Shown here: one piece after another, positions 55,142 through 63,427 of the stretch
Position numbering within the stretch: position 1 is the stretch's first letter
Layout: each line of letters starts with the position of its first letter
From: Palaeococcus pacificus DY20341
GTDB lineage: Archaea > Methanobacteriota_B > Thermococci > Thermococcales > Thermococcaceae
Direction of reading: 5' to 3'
DNA: 64,000 bases
NCBI RefSeq assembly: GCF_000725425.1
Contig: NZ_CP006019.1
Span: 248,001 to 312,000 of the forward strand
Translations under genes and position numbers: made by a program
The notes under the pieces: generated by a model
Databases searched by the model: none
What the model saw: the letters and a program-made list of their open reading frames with translations, nothing else
Told to the model about the DNA's origin: nothing

Positions 55142-56533
55142 ATGAGGAGAGTGCATGTACTCATAGCGTTTTTAATCGTGGGATATATGCTGAGCATATG
55201 GAACTTCATACTAACTCCAAAATACATAATAGTTTTTGGAATGAAGGGGCTGATAGTATCTCTCATTCCAATGGCACTTGCATTGGCTTTGATATACTTT
55301 GAAATGGAGAGCACAAAGAGAACAAAATACCTCATGTATGAGTTCTTTGTTAAAGCGTCGAGAACTCCAGGCGTTGCGTTGACATTGTTACTGTTTTTGA
55401 CAATAATGCTCAGTGTAACGGCCTACTACTCAAGCTTTGCCATATCGCGAGCTGCTGGCTTGGGGCAATTTTATATAGTTCTCTTGGCAATTTTGACGCT
55501 CTTAGCGTCTGCATTGCTGCTTTTAATAGCTAAAGGGAAGACTTTGGAGTTTATATCTGCAGTTTCAGTGCTTTTCATAATATTCTCCATCGTGACAGTT
55601 ATTTTGATTAGAAGCGAAGCTACAGCACAAATTACAAATAAGGATTCTCTTCTATACTTAACTCAGACTATGGAGTCATTAAAGTCGTTTGACCATAAAA
55701 TGACCTTTGCAAGCATTGTTCAGTTGCTTTTAATTACGCTAGTGGGCTTCGGTTTGGGTGCGGGCTTTTACTATGTTTTAGGAAGCTTTATACCTGAAGA
55801 CATGGATACAAAGAAAGTTATCGCTGGTGTATTGGTTTTGCAGGTGCTTTTGAGCTTTGTGGCTGCTTTGATTGTGGTTTACTCTCTTGGCTTTGCCCAT
55901 CAAAGTTATAGGGCGAGCTTTACAAACCTAGCAGAGTCTCCAGAGAAATCTTTTGAGATGTACAGGCAGTTCAACATGCTTTTGGTTTACACAAGGAATA
56001 GCACTGCTACGCCGTTGGAGTCGATTAACGCAATTTACAGCATTCCTATTATCCTGAAAGAAGGTGGGATAGAGGGGGCTTCGAAAATTATATGGCTCCT
56101 AATGCTATCGATATACTTCGCTGGATTGACGACGATAATTCCTTTAATGGAAATTGGAAGCCACGCTGCCTCTGAGATCATGCAGCTTGGAAGGAAAAGG
56201 GGCATATTTGCCATCTCTCTCTTGAGCATGTTGTTAGTTGCTTTAATGTACATACAGCCCATAAAGGCAGTTATATTGGGAGTACCCTTTAGCATTATTT
56301 TGATAATGGCTGCGATGGAGGCTTTACCCATAATAACCTCGAGAAGAGTCTTTGATGAATCAGTTAGGGGATTAGTGGAAATCCTCTTTGGCTTGTTTTT
56401 ACTCCTCGGATTGTTTGGGCTTTATTTTGCATTCATAAAGGGAACACTGTATGTAAAGCTTGGGGCAGTGATAGGTTTGATACTGCTTATACCCATAGCA
56501 TTCAACAACCTGCTACTCAAGCCGAAAGGGTGA
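55142..56533 (+). CDS. Polytopic membrane protein, probable divergent NSS (SNF)-fold transporter
   Basis: A 463-residue protein with about eleven to twelve hydrophobic helices. Two segments recall neurotransmitter:sodium symporters: GFGLGAGFYYVLGSFIPEDMDTKKVI (compare the TM6-7 glycine-rich region) and GLTTIIPLMEIGSHAASEIMQLGRKR (compare the TM8 LTSxISLLE region). The conserved N-terminal unwound-helix motif of LeuT-like proteins is not obvious, so ion coupling is doubtful. It stands alone between nep1 and the aIF5A gene with AGGAGGG before the ATG. Substrate unknown. Confidence 0.6.
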   Translation: MRRVHVLIAFLIVGYMLSIWNFILTPKYIIVFGMKGLIVSLIPMALALALIYFEMESTKRTKYLMYEFFVKASRTPGVALTLLLFLTIMLSVTAYYSSFAISRAAGLGQFYIVLLAILTLLASALLLLIAKGKTLEFISAVSVLFIIFSIVTVILIRSEATAQITNKDSLLYLTQTMESLKSFDHKMTFASIVQLLLITLVGFGLGAGFYYVLGSFIPEDMDTKKVIAGVLVLQVLLSFVAALIVVYSLGFAHQSYRASFTNLAESPEKSFEMYRQFNMLLVYTRNSTATPLESINAIYSIPIILKEGGIEGASKIIWLLMLSIYFAGLTTIIPLMEIGSHAASEIMQLGRKRGIFAISLLSMLLVALMYIQPIKAVILGVPFSIILIMAAMEALPIITSRRVFDESVRGLVEILFGLFLLLGLFGLYFAFIKGTLYVKLGAVIGLILLIPIAFNNLLLKPKG

Positions 56534-56596
56534 GCAACAAAAACCTAATAAATGATTTTTCGAAATGTGAAATGAGCATTAAAAGGGGGCATGAAA

Positions 56597-57013
56597 ATGG
56601 GAGATAAGACAAAGATTCAGGTAAGTAAGCTTAAACCCGGAAGGTATGTTCTCATAGATGATGAGCCATGCAGAATTGCCAACATTACGGTATCTTCACC
56701 AGGAAAGCACGGTTCAGCTAAAGCTAGGATCACTGCAGTGGGTATTTTCGATGGGAAGGCTAGGAGCATTGTTAAGCCAACGAGCGCGGAAATTGATGTC
56801 CCAATAATTGACAAAAGAACCGGACAAATAATCTCTATGACCCCAGATACAGTGCAAATTATGGATATGGAGACCTACGAGATATTCGACGTTCCAAGAG
56901 CCACAGGTGTTGACGACGAAATTAAAGACAAGCTTACCGAAGGAATAAACGTTGAGTACTGGGAGACATTAGGTAGGATTAAGATAATGAAGCTCAAAGG
57001 AGAAAGCAGCTGA
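56597..57013 (+). CDS. eif5a: Translation initiation factor 5A (aIF5A)
   Basis: Binds the ribosomal E site and relieves stalling; activity needs (deoxy)hypusine made from spermidine. The 138-residue protein begins [21 protein letters not shown] and has the modification loop [12 protein letters not shown], in which K37 is the modified lysine. The C-terminal OB fold ([17 protein letters not shown]) follows. ATG 56591 is in frame, but the family start is ATG 56597. The next gene is agmatinase, a spermidine-pathway enzyme. Confidence 0.95.
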   Translation: MGDKTKIQVSKLKPGRYVLIDDEPCRIANITVSSPGKHGSAKARITAVGIFDGKARSIVKPTSAEIDVPIIDKRTGQIISMTPDTVQIMDMETYEIFDVPRATGVDDEIKDKLTEGINVEYWETLGRIKIMKLKGESS

Positions 57014-57060
57014 AGCCTTCCTTTGTTTTTAATTCTTAGAAATTGGGAAATTATCATATA

Positions 57061-57089
57061 GCCCTGTCCGTAAGGGCGGGGTAGTTCAC
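57061..57089. mobile_element. Possible remnant of an IS200/IS605-type right end
   Basis: GCCC-TGTCCGTAA-GGGC followed by GGGGTAGTTCAC is a short hairpin and flank that stands out as GC-rich in an AT-rich gap. It recalls the conserved 3' ends of archaeal tnpB-bearing IS200/IS605 elements (recollection, not a search). No tnpA or tnpB frame is present nearby, so at most a relic remains. The speB promoter (CGCAATTTTTATAAC) begins at once downstream. Confidence 0.35.
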
Positions 57090-57139
57090 TTTCGCAATTT
57101 TTATAACTTTGAGCTCAACACTCTCCTTGAGGTGAGAGT

Positions 57140-58009
57140 GTGGAATTCTTTTACACTTACAAGAGCATAGAGACGGCTTTACCTTTAGTTGATGTTGAGA
57201 ATGCAAAATTCGCGATATTGGGTATTCCTTTTGACGGTACGACCTCGTATAAGCCCGGGGCAAGGTTCGGCCCAACGCTCATTAGGCAGGGTACAGTGAA
57301 CCTCGAGAGCTATATATTAGATTATGATATAGACTTAGCAGAGCTTAACATAGCGGACATTGGAGACCTTGAGGTCGTAGCCGGCAATCCCTTGCAGACA
57401 GTAAAGATGGGCATTGAGACCATAAGAGAGCTCAAAGAGGCCAACCCGAATGTTATTCCAATAATATTGGGCGGTGAGCACTCAATGACCTACGCCCCTG
57501 TGAAGGCATTAATGCCAAAGAGCTACGTCGTCTTTGATGCCCACCTCGACTTAAGGGATGAGTATGAAAGTAACCCATGGAACCACGCTTGCGTTGCGCG
57601 CAGGATTTCAGAGCTTGGCGTTGAAATTGCTGAGTTCGGCATAAGGAGCGGCATAAGAGAAGAAGTAGAATATGCCAAGGAGAAGGGCATAACTTGGGTC
57701 CACGCAAGGGAATACAGCGTTGAGCGCTTTAAGGAAGTGGTGAAAGACTTGCCGGAGCCAGTCTACGTCTCAATCGATATAGATGCATTCGATCTCTCCA
57801 TGGTGCCAAGCACCGGTACCCCAGAGGCAGGTGGCTTAAGATTTTGGGAGGTCATAGAGGCACTGGAGTGGCTTGTTAAAAACAAGAGAATAGTGGGCTT
57901 CGATATAATGGAAGTCGCAGGGATGGAGATTGGTGATGTTACTGCCCTTACAGGTGCAAAGCTCCTCTTCTACTTCATCGGCATGATGGAAAAGTTTGGG
58001 AAGCCTTAA
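57140..58009 (+). CDS. speB: Agmatinase / aminopropylagmatine ureohydrolase
   Basis: Removes urea from agmatine or N1-aminopropylagmatine on the route to putrescine/spermidine; in Thermococcus the second substrate is thought physiological. The 289-residue arginase-fold protein has all manganese-binding motifs: GGEHSMTYAPVKAL, FDAHLDLRDEYES and VSIDIDAFDLSMVPSTGTPEAGG. The start is GTG 57140 with GAGGTGAGA as ribosome-binding site. A TATA box (TTTTTATAAC) lies at about 57097-57106, next to the putative IS remnant. Adjacent aIF5A depends on spermidine for its hypusine. Confidence 0.93.
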   Translation: MEFFYTYKSIETALPLVDVENAKFAILGIPFDGTTSYKPGARFGPTLIRQGTVNLESYILDYDIDLAELNIADIGDLEVVAGNPLQTVKMGIETIRELKEANPNVIPIILGGEHSMTYAPVKALMPKSYVVFDAHLDLRDEYESNPWNHACVARRISELGVEIAEFGIRSGIREEVEYAKEKGITWVHAREYSVERFKEVVKDLPEPVYVSIDIDAFDLSMVPSTGTPEAGGLRFWEVIEALEWLVKNKRIVGFDIMEVAGMEIGDVTALTGAKLLFYFIGMMEKFGKP

Positions 58010-58035
58010 TTTTTATCTTTTGAACACTTCTTCCT

Positions 58036-59775
58036 TCACTCTATATACATCCCCTCAAGCCCCTTGTAGTATGCTTTATAGATGTCCCTCTTAGTCACAA
58101 CTCCAACGAGCTTTTTACTCTCTAAGTCCTCAACGATAGGCAAAAGGTTTTGATCATACTCAACTAGCTTTTCAAAGGCACTTTGGGCGGTTTCATTTAA
58201 GCATGCGATGGCAAAGGGCCTGTTGAGAAAACGCTTCACCGGGAGGGCTTTAATCCTTGAGGAGCGCTTTAAGAAGTCCTTTACTCCAATAATACCCAAG
58301 ACCCTAAAGTCTTTATCAACAACGGGGAAGCAGTCGTGACCTGTTTCAGCTACCAAGTGCTCCACATCTATGAGTGGCGTGTCTTCATACACGAAGACAG
58401 GCTCCTTGTTCATTATTTCCTTGACAGATATCATTTCCAAGACTATTGGCTTTCCTGTTCTTATGTGGATTCCTTTTTTCTCAAGCTTCAATGTGTATAT
58501 TGAAGAGCCTTTGAGGAAGAACCTTGCTGTTAAAAAGCCCACGGTGGAGGAGGTCATTACTGCAGGGAGGAGAGCATAGCTCTTTGTTAACTCTGTTACC
58601 ATAAGTATCTGTGTTATTGGTGCTTGTGTTAACCCGCTGAAGAATGCTGCCATTCCAGCTAGTGCATAAGAAGAGGGGTTAATCCCCAAGTCCGGAAAGA
58701 GGACACTTAAAATTAGTCCAAAAGCTGTTCCAAACATGGTTCCTATATAAAGGCTTGGGGCGAATATCCCACCGCTGTGTCCTGAAGATATTGTTAAAGA
58801 TGTTGCGAGCATCTTGGCGAGTCCAAGTGATATCAAAAGGCCTATTGGAAGGAGTCCGCTTACAGCCATCTCCATTCCGCTGTAGCCAACCCCAAAAATG
58901 CCGTACTTTGGAAAGAGCATTCCTATCAAACCAACTCCAAGTCCTCCAAGAACTAAGTTCCATGCTCTAGCTTGTTTTTCAAATACATCGGTCAGCAGGT
59001 AAATGAACTTCGCGTAGGCTGCAGCTAAAACTCCAAAGAGCAGTCCCATAGCAAAGAAGAAGGGCAGCTCAACCAAGGCATGTCCGGTGTTTAAGGGGAT
59101 TGATACTTCAAATGCTCTTTTTAGCATGAGTAGTGTTACAGCATTTCCTACAACCGCAGCTATGACAATAGGAACGAGATTTATTGAAAAAGCACCCATA
59201 TATATCACTTCAAGGGCAAACATGGCCCCAGAGAGAGGAGTATTAAAAGTTCCTGCTATTCCCGCGGCAAGCCCACATGTGGTCAGGAGTTTTCTCATCT
59301 CGGGGGAAAGTTTAAACTTTTGAGTCAGCATGGAGGCTAATGAAGCTCCAATAAATCCTATAGGGCCTTCCCTACCTACACTCCCGCCGGAGCCAATAGT
59401 TATTGAGGTGGCTATAACTTTTAAAACTGCAAACTTTTTCTTAATAATGCCCTCTTTAAATATCACGGCTTCTATGACTTCTGGAATCCCATTCCCTTTA
59501 AGTTCCGGACACTTTTTTATGATCGGAATAACTATGATGCTCCCGAGGGCAGGGAGGAAAATGTAGCCAAGGTTGTAGCCGTGGAACTCAAAGGTTATTA
59601 TCGGTAGAACCATCTCAAAGAAAATCGAGTGGGTGTACTTTATTAACTCCCTGAAGAGAACTGCTCCTAGTCCTCCAACTATCCCTGCAACAGCTGAAAA
59701 GCTCAGAACTACTGCCCACTTTTTAATGTACTTCGTGGTCTCCCACTTCATGTTCAAACGTATGCTTTTATCCAT
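58036..59775 (-). CDS. ClC-family chloride channel/transporter with CBS domains
   Basis: A 579-residue protein. The membrane part (about 1-430) carries ClC signatures GSGGSVGREGPIGFIGASLAS, including the gating Glu in GREGP, plus GSG-type selectivity motifs and SGHSGGIFAPSLYIGTMFG. Two CBS domains (about 445-575) follow: VKEIMNKEPVFVYEDTPLIDVEHL and FEKLVEYDQNLLPIVEDLESKKLVGVVTKRDI, which often bind nucleotides. Whether it is a channel or Cl-/H+ exchanger cannot be decided. Its start overlaps the upstream DUF2238-like gene by 8 nt and lacks a clear ribosome-binding site. Confidence 0.9.
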   Translation of the reverse strand: MDKSIRLNMKWETTKYIKKWAVVLSFSAVAGIVGGLGAVLFRELIKYTHSIFFEMVLPIITFEFHGYNLGYIFLPALGSIIVIPIIKKCPELKGNGIPEVIEAVIFKEGIIKKKFAVLKVIATSITIGSGGSVGREGPIGFIGASLASMLTQKFKLSPEMRKLLTTCGLAAGIAGTFNTPLSGAMFALEVIYMGAFSINLVPIVIAAVVGNAVTLLMLKRAFEVSIPLNTGHALVELPFFFAMGLLFGVLAAAYAKFIYLLTDVFEKQARAWNLVLGGLGVGLIGMLFPKYGIFGVGYSGMEMAVSGLLPIGLLISLGLAKMLATSLTISSGHSGGIFAPSLYIGTMFGTAFGLILSVLFPDLGINPSSYALAGMAAFFSGLTQAPITQILMVTELTKSYALLPAVMTSSTVGFLTARFFLKGSSIYTLKLEKKGIHIRTGKPIVLEMISVKEIMNKEPVFVYEDTPLIDVEHLVAETGHDCFPVVDKDFRVLGIIGVKDFLKRSSRIKALPVKRFLNRPFAIACLNETAQSAFEKLVEYDQNLLPIVEDLESKKLVGVVTKRDIYKAYYKGLEGMYIE

Positions 59776-60391
59776 TATTAAGTTTTAGCCTAAATGGAAA
59801 TCTCTTCTCTTCTACAAGATATAAGCCAAAAAGGGCACCTAGCGTGTCCATGATTATGTCTCTTACTTTATTGCCTGCTGTTTCTCGAATAAAAGAAATC
59901 TCACCTTCACTAAGCTTTTCTGCTATCTCCCATCCTATTCCGAGAGTGAAGAAAAGCAGGAAGGAGTAAAGGATAAATTGACGCTTTTTTAAGCTGAGGT
60001 GATTTGAAAACTCATTTACTACCTCAGCTGTGATGAGCCAAACGGTCAGGCCACCCAAAAAGTGGCTTATCATGTCAGCATCTCTCCATTCCTTGTGAAA
60101 GAGATCTATGGTTGTGAAGGGTACATTTACAAGAGAAACATGAACTGCTATAAAAACTCCTAAAACCGCCATTGTTTTATCGTTGTAGATGGGCTTTAAG
60201 ATATGTTTAAGCTTATCTGGTGGGTGTGGAAACTTATTTTGGACTATATCAGGGATATAGAGACCAATTAAGGCCACCAAACAACGATAGATGTGGTCTA
60301 TGCGCCAATACATGAGGCCGCTTATTAAGCCGATGAAAACAATAAAACGAGATATATTAAGAACAAACTTTTCTCTTGATATGGCGATCAC
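59768..60391 (-). CDS. DUF2238-like integral membrane protein
   Basis: A 207-residue protein with about six hydrophobic helices. MISHFLGGLTVWLITAEVV, FFTLGIGWEIAEKLSEG and VRDIIMDTLGALFGLYLV fit the Asp/Glu/Gly pattern of the DUF2238 (YjdF-like) family, whose function is unknown. The annotated start is GTG 60391, but the sequence GGTGAT there would itself serve as ribosome-binding site for an ATA codon at about 60382. No ATG exists near the N-terminus. It may be co-transcribed with the ClC gene, which it overlaps. Confidence 0.65.
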   Translation of the reverse strand: MIAISREKFVLNISRFIVFIGLISGLMYWRIDHIYRCLVALIGLYIPDIVQNKFPHPPDKLKHILKPIYNDKTMAVLGVFIAVHVSLVNVPFTTIDLFHKEWRDADMISHFLGGLTVWLITAEVVNEFSNHLSLKKRQFILYSFLLFFTLGIGWEIAEKLSEGEISFIRETAGNKVRDIIMDTLGALFGLYLVEEKRFPFRLKLNNG

Positions 60392-60424
60392 CTAAAAAAT
60401 TTAAAAAGAGAAAGATTTAAAGTT

Positions 60425-61699
60425 TTAGCTCGCTACTTGCACCGCTGAATCTGCTCTAACTATGCCATATCCATAGAAGATGTCGTATCCTGAACTTCCT
60501 TTATCATCAGCTGTTGAGTGAAGTATTCCTCTAACTGTATTTGGTTCGGTGTCGTTGAAAGTACCCACGGAAATAACGGTTCCATATTCGTTGTAGTGAG
60601 CGGCTTGAATTAATGCAACGACTCCACTAACATGTGGTGTGGCCATTGAAGTACCGCTTAGGGTCTCGTAAGTGTCATCAGGGTAAGTGCTTAGTATGTC
60701 TACTCCCGGAGCGGCTATTTCCGGATTTCTGTTGCTCCACCATGGCACTTGATCGTTGCTGTCCATTGCCCCAACGGCTATTACCTCTGGGTAAGCCGCC
60801 GGATAAATTGGACTCGAAGAACCTTCATTTCCGGATGCAGCAACTATGACGACGCCATAGTCATAAGCTTGTATAATGACATCATGAAGGGCTTGAACGT
60901 CGCTTGAGCCACCGAGGCTCATTGAGATTACTTCGGCAGTGTCGTCATCAGGGTCGCCTACAACAATCGTATCATTGTCTGCATCGAGGATTCCGTCGGG
61001 ACCGAGCAAAGCCTGCTCAATTCCTAATATTATGTCGCTGTAGAAACCGGTTCCACCGTTGCCTAAAACTTTAATAGCGTAAATCTCCACGTTAGGCGCG
61101 ACACCAACGACGCCGATGTCGTTGTTTAATGCTGCTATACTCCCCGCTACATGTGTACCGTGGCCATTTTTATCTTTGTAATCTCTTGGATTAGTTGAAA
61201 CTTTGCCTCTAAGAGTGCTAACTCCCCAAGCGATGTTTTGAGCCAAATCTGGATGGTCGTAGTCTATCCCAGTATCTAGAACGGCAACTTCTATAACTCC
61301 ACCGCTTGAACCAGTTGTAATACTCCAAGCATTTGTTGCGTTTATTCTCTCAATCCCCCAAGGAATTTCCTGTGGTGGTTGGGGCCGCTTGGGCTTTCCT
61401 TTGCCCGGGGGCTTACCCAAGATTTGTGCTTCTGCATCATACTCTACTCTCACGACTCCCTTGGCTTTCTTCAAATGCTCTACTGCGGGAGCTGGAAGTT
61501 CTGCAATGACTATTGGAAAGAGCCTGCCTTTTGCTAAAACTTTTCCTCCAAGTGTTCTAACCGAGTTTTCGTTGAAGTTCCCTCTATCAATTGTTATTAT
61601 CACGCGGACTTTTTCTAAGGGTGCGGCATTGCTAATGCCGGCTAATGAAACCACTAATAAAAAGATCATTATTGTTACAAGAACCCTATCAAATCGCAT
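60425..61699 (-). CDS. Secreted subtilisin-like serine protease (Tk-subtilisin type)
   Basis: A 424-residue S8 protease precursor. A signal peptide (residues 1-25) is followed by an I9-type propeptide (about 26-106, VRVIITIDRGNFNEN to VEYDAEAQIL). A Pro/Lys linker leads to a catalytic domain with Asp142 (AVLDTGID), His180 (NGHGTHVAG), oxyanion Asn291 (ASGNEG) and Ser351 (SGTSMATPH). The Asp-rich loop at 234-252 (GPDGILDADNDTIVVGDPD) matches the calcium-dependent insertion of Tk-subtilisin. GGAGGTGA and a TATA box (CTTATATATAATTG, about 61750-61763) precede the ATG. Confidence 0.95.
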   Translation of the reverse strand: MRFDRVLVTIMIFLLVVSLAGISNAAPLEKVRVIITIDRGNFNENSVRTLGGKVLAKGRLFPIVIAELPAPAVEHLKKAKGVVRVEYDAEAQILGKPPGKGKPKRPQPPQEIPWGIERINATNAWSITTGSSGGVIEVAVLDTGIDYDHPDLAQNIAWGVSTLRGKVSTNPRDYKDKNGHGTHVAGSIAALNNDIGVVGVAPNVEIYAIKVLGNGGTGFYSDIILGIEQALLGPDGILDADNDTIVVGDPDDDTAEVISMSLGGSSDVQALHDVIIQAYDYGVVIVAASGNEGSSSPIYPAAYPEVIAVGAMDSNDQVPWWSNRNPEIAAPGVDILSTYPDDTYETLSGTSMATPHVSGVVALIQAAHYNEYGTVISVGTFNDTEPNTVRGILHSTADDKGSSGYDIFYGYGIVRADSAVQVAS

Positions 61700-61845
61700 A
61701 TGTGTTCACCTCCAAATTAAGAAATTCTACTATCTTTAGATATGTTTCAATTATATATAAGATTTCTGTAATTTTGTAATGACTCTAAGTTTCAAGTGCA
61801 GGGTTGTAATTAACCATTGGTTGCAAAAAAGTTGTTTTGAAAACC

Positions 61846-61856
61846 CTTTTATATGG
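61846..61856 (+). promoter_or_regulatory. cbiM promoter TATA box
   Basis: CCTTTTATATG lies about 28 nt before the predicted transcript start (near 61880) and about 55 nt before the cbiM start. The NikR-like dyad begins at the 3' edge of the box. Confidence 0.6.
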
Positions 61857-61883
61857 TGCTACTTGATCAAAATTCGATAGCAT
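61856..61883 (+). promoter_or_regulatory. Candidate NikR operator at the nickel/cobalt transporter promoter
   Basis: GTGCTA-N16-TAGCAT is a dyad with 5 of 6 complementary bases and the 28-bp geometry of the characterised E. coli NikR site (GTATGA-N16-TCATAC). Extending one base per side keeps the outer pair complementary (GGTGCTA/TAGCATC). It covers the start-site region just downstream of the TATA box, where binding would block transcription. Confidence 0.55.
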
Positions 61884-61908
61884 CATTTAGCAATGGAGGT
61901 GAAGAAAG

Positions 61909-62523
61909 TTGCACATACCTGATGGATTGTTGAGCACGCCTATGATAGCGGTGACCTATTTGATTACTCTCCTCGGAGTAGTATACTCCACAAGGAAGCT
62001 TAAGGACTTCCCGGAGGATAAAATCCCACTCTTGGGACTTTTTGCAGCGGGAGTTTTCGCAGCTCAAATGGTGAACTTCCCGATTATAGGTGGAGTTAGC
62101 GGACACCTCTTAGGGGCAACGCTCGTAGCTATCCTACTAGGGCCATACGCAGCTGTTCTTGTGATGACTGCAGTCCTCTTAGTTCAAACGCTCCTCTTCG
62201 GGGATGGTGGAGTTACTGCCATAGGAGCAAACATCTTGAACATGGGTATCGTTGGAGCATTTTTGGGATATGCAGTCTACACAAAGCTTAAAAAGACCAA
62301 TGAGGCCCTTGCAATAGCAATTGCGTCATGGCTTTCTGTCTTCACTGGAGCGCTTTTGACTGCGGTGGAGATAGGGTTGAGCAAAAGCCTTCCCTTTGGA
62401 AAAGTCATATCCTTAATGGCCGGTTATCATGCCATAATAGGAATTGGAGAGGCCATATTGACCGTAATTATCGTACAAGCCGTTAGGACGAGGCTTCCTG
62501 AGGTGGGGGGTGTGCCTGCATGA
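61909..62523 (+). CDS. cbiM: Nickel/cobalt ECF transporter substrate-binding membrane component CbiM
   Basis: Core membrane component that binds Ni2+ or Co2+ via the extreme N-terminus. The start is TTG 61909 with GGAGGTGA upstream (61895-61902), giving MHIPDGLL, the conserved metal-binding N-terminus in which His2 is a ligand. IGGVSGHLLGATLVAILLGPYA, LFGDGGVTAIGANILNMGIVG and about six helices complete the 204-residue protein. It begins an operon of four overlapping genes. Metal choice is not encoded visibly, but the hydrogenase and hypF genes make nickel likely. Confidence 0.93.
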   Translation: MHIPDGLLSTPMIAVTYLITLLGVVYSTRKLKDFPEDKIPLLGLFAAGVFAAQMVNFPIIGGVSGHLLGATLVAILLGPYAAVLVMTAVLLVQTLLFGDGGVTAIGANILNMGIVGAFLGYAVYTKLKKTNEALAIAIASWLSVFTGALLTAVEIGLSKSLPFGKVISLMAGYHAIIGIGEAILTVIIVQAVRTRLPEVGGVPA

Positions 62524-62768
62524 GGGCTATACTAAAGGGCTTAATCATTATTATAGTATTACTTGCCATTGCACTTCCATTCGCATCAGAAAACCCCGAC
62601 GGCTTAGAGGCTACGATGGAAAAAGTGGGCCTTGAGGAGCATGCATTTTATGAAGCTCCCCTGGACTACGGCGAAACATGGGGACAGAGCTTGGTCATGG
62701 GAATGTTGGGTATAGTTTTAGTTTTCGCCCTTAGCTACGGTCTGACAAAGGTTTTCAAGGGGGTTTGA
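62520..62768 (+). CDS. PDGLE-domain small membrane component (CbiN/NikN-like)
   Basis: An 82-residue protein with two helices (LIIIIVLLAIALPFA and LVMGMLGIVLVFALSYGL) around an outer loop beginning ENPDGLE, the PDGLE domain signature. Such proteins accompany CbiM in Ni/Co ECF systems and replace CbiN or NikN/L. The ATG overlaps the cbiM stop by 4 nt (ATGA), and the following gene overlaps its own stop, so all subunits are translated together. Confidence 0.88.
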   Translation: MRAILKGLIIIIVLLAIALPFASENPDGLEATMEKVGLEEHAFYEAPLDYGETWGQSLVMGMLGIVLVFALSYGLTKVFKGV

Positions 62769-63427
62769 GTTTGTACCTCCCTTTCATTTTAGTTTACACT
62801 TTTTTGGTGGCGACTAGGAGAAGTTTAATGGAGCTGGCTTACTTTGGAATAATTTTAATTGGGTTAATCATTATACTCAAGCCAAAGAGGAGTATTTTCA
62901 AGCACTTGGGCTTTCTGCTCGGCTTTGAGGGCCTCTTGTTTGTACTAGCACTATTCAATCCAGGACAGCCCATTTTGAATACTCCCTTTGGAGTTGTAAC
63001 TCGAGAGGGAGTTTACTCCTTTGTGCTCCTATTCTCGAGGGCGTTTTTAGCTTCTTCCGCTGTCGTAGTTGTATCAAACTCCATCGGCTTTCCGCGGATT
63101 TTGGCGGAGATGGAAGCTTTAAAATTCCCTCGCATTTTAGTGCTGACATTAGCGTTTACCTACCGCTACTTGGACTTGTTTAAGGATGAGGCACTCAGGA
63201 TGAAGCGGGCTTTGGACTCTAGGACTTTTGGGATTGGCAAGAGAGAGTACTACAAAAAGCTTGGGGCTTTGATAAGTGAAATCTTCGTCAGAGCATATTT
63301 AAGGAATGAAAAGATTTATATGGCGATGCTCTCAAGGGGATTTGGAGAGTTTCCGAAGCTTGAGGAGGAGATAAGCTTAACGCCTTTCGCTCTCGCTTTA
63401 GTGACCCTGCTGGGTGTTTTGATATGA
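62765..63427 (+). CDS. cbiQ: ECF transporter transmembrane coupling protein CbiQ
   Basis: A membrane protein of about 220 residues that couples CbiO ATP hydrolysis to CbiM. ALDSRTFGIGKREYY and MAMLSRGFGEFPKLEEE are the two Ala-Arg-Gly-like coupling motifs that contact the ATPase. Start is uncertain: TTG 62765 overlaps the previous stop, while TTG 62771 is better spaced from GGGGG at 62759-62763; both give nearly the same protein. The 3' end overlaps cbiO by 4 nt. Confidence 0.88.
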   Translation: MSLYLPFILVYTFLVATRRSLMELAYFGIILIGLIIILKPKRSIFKHLGFLLGFEGLLFVLALFNPGQPILNTPFGVVTREGVYSFVLLFSRAFLASSAVVVVSNSIGFPRILAEMEALKFPRILVLTLAFTYRYLDLFKDEALRMKRALDSRTFGIGKREYYKKLGALISEIFVRAYLRNEKIYMAMLSRGFGEFPKLEEEISLTPFALALVTLLGVLI

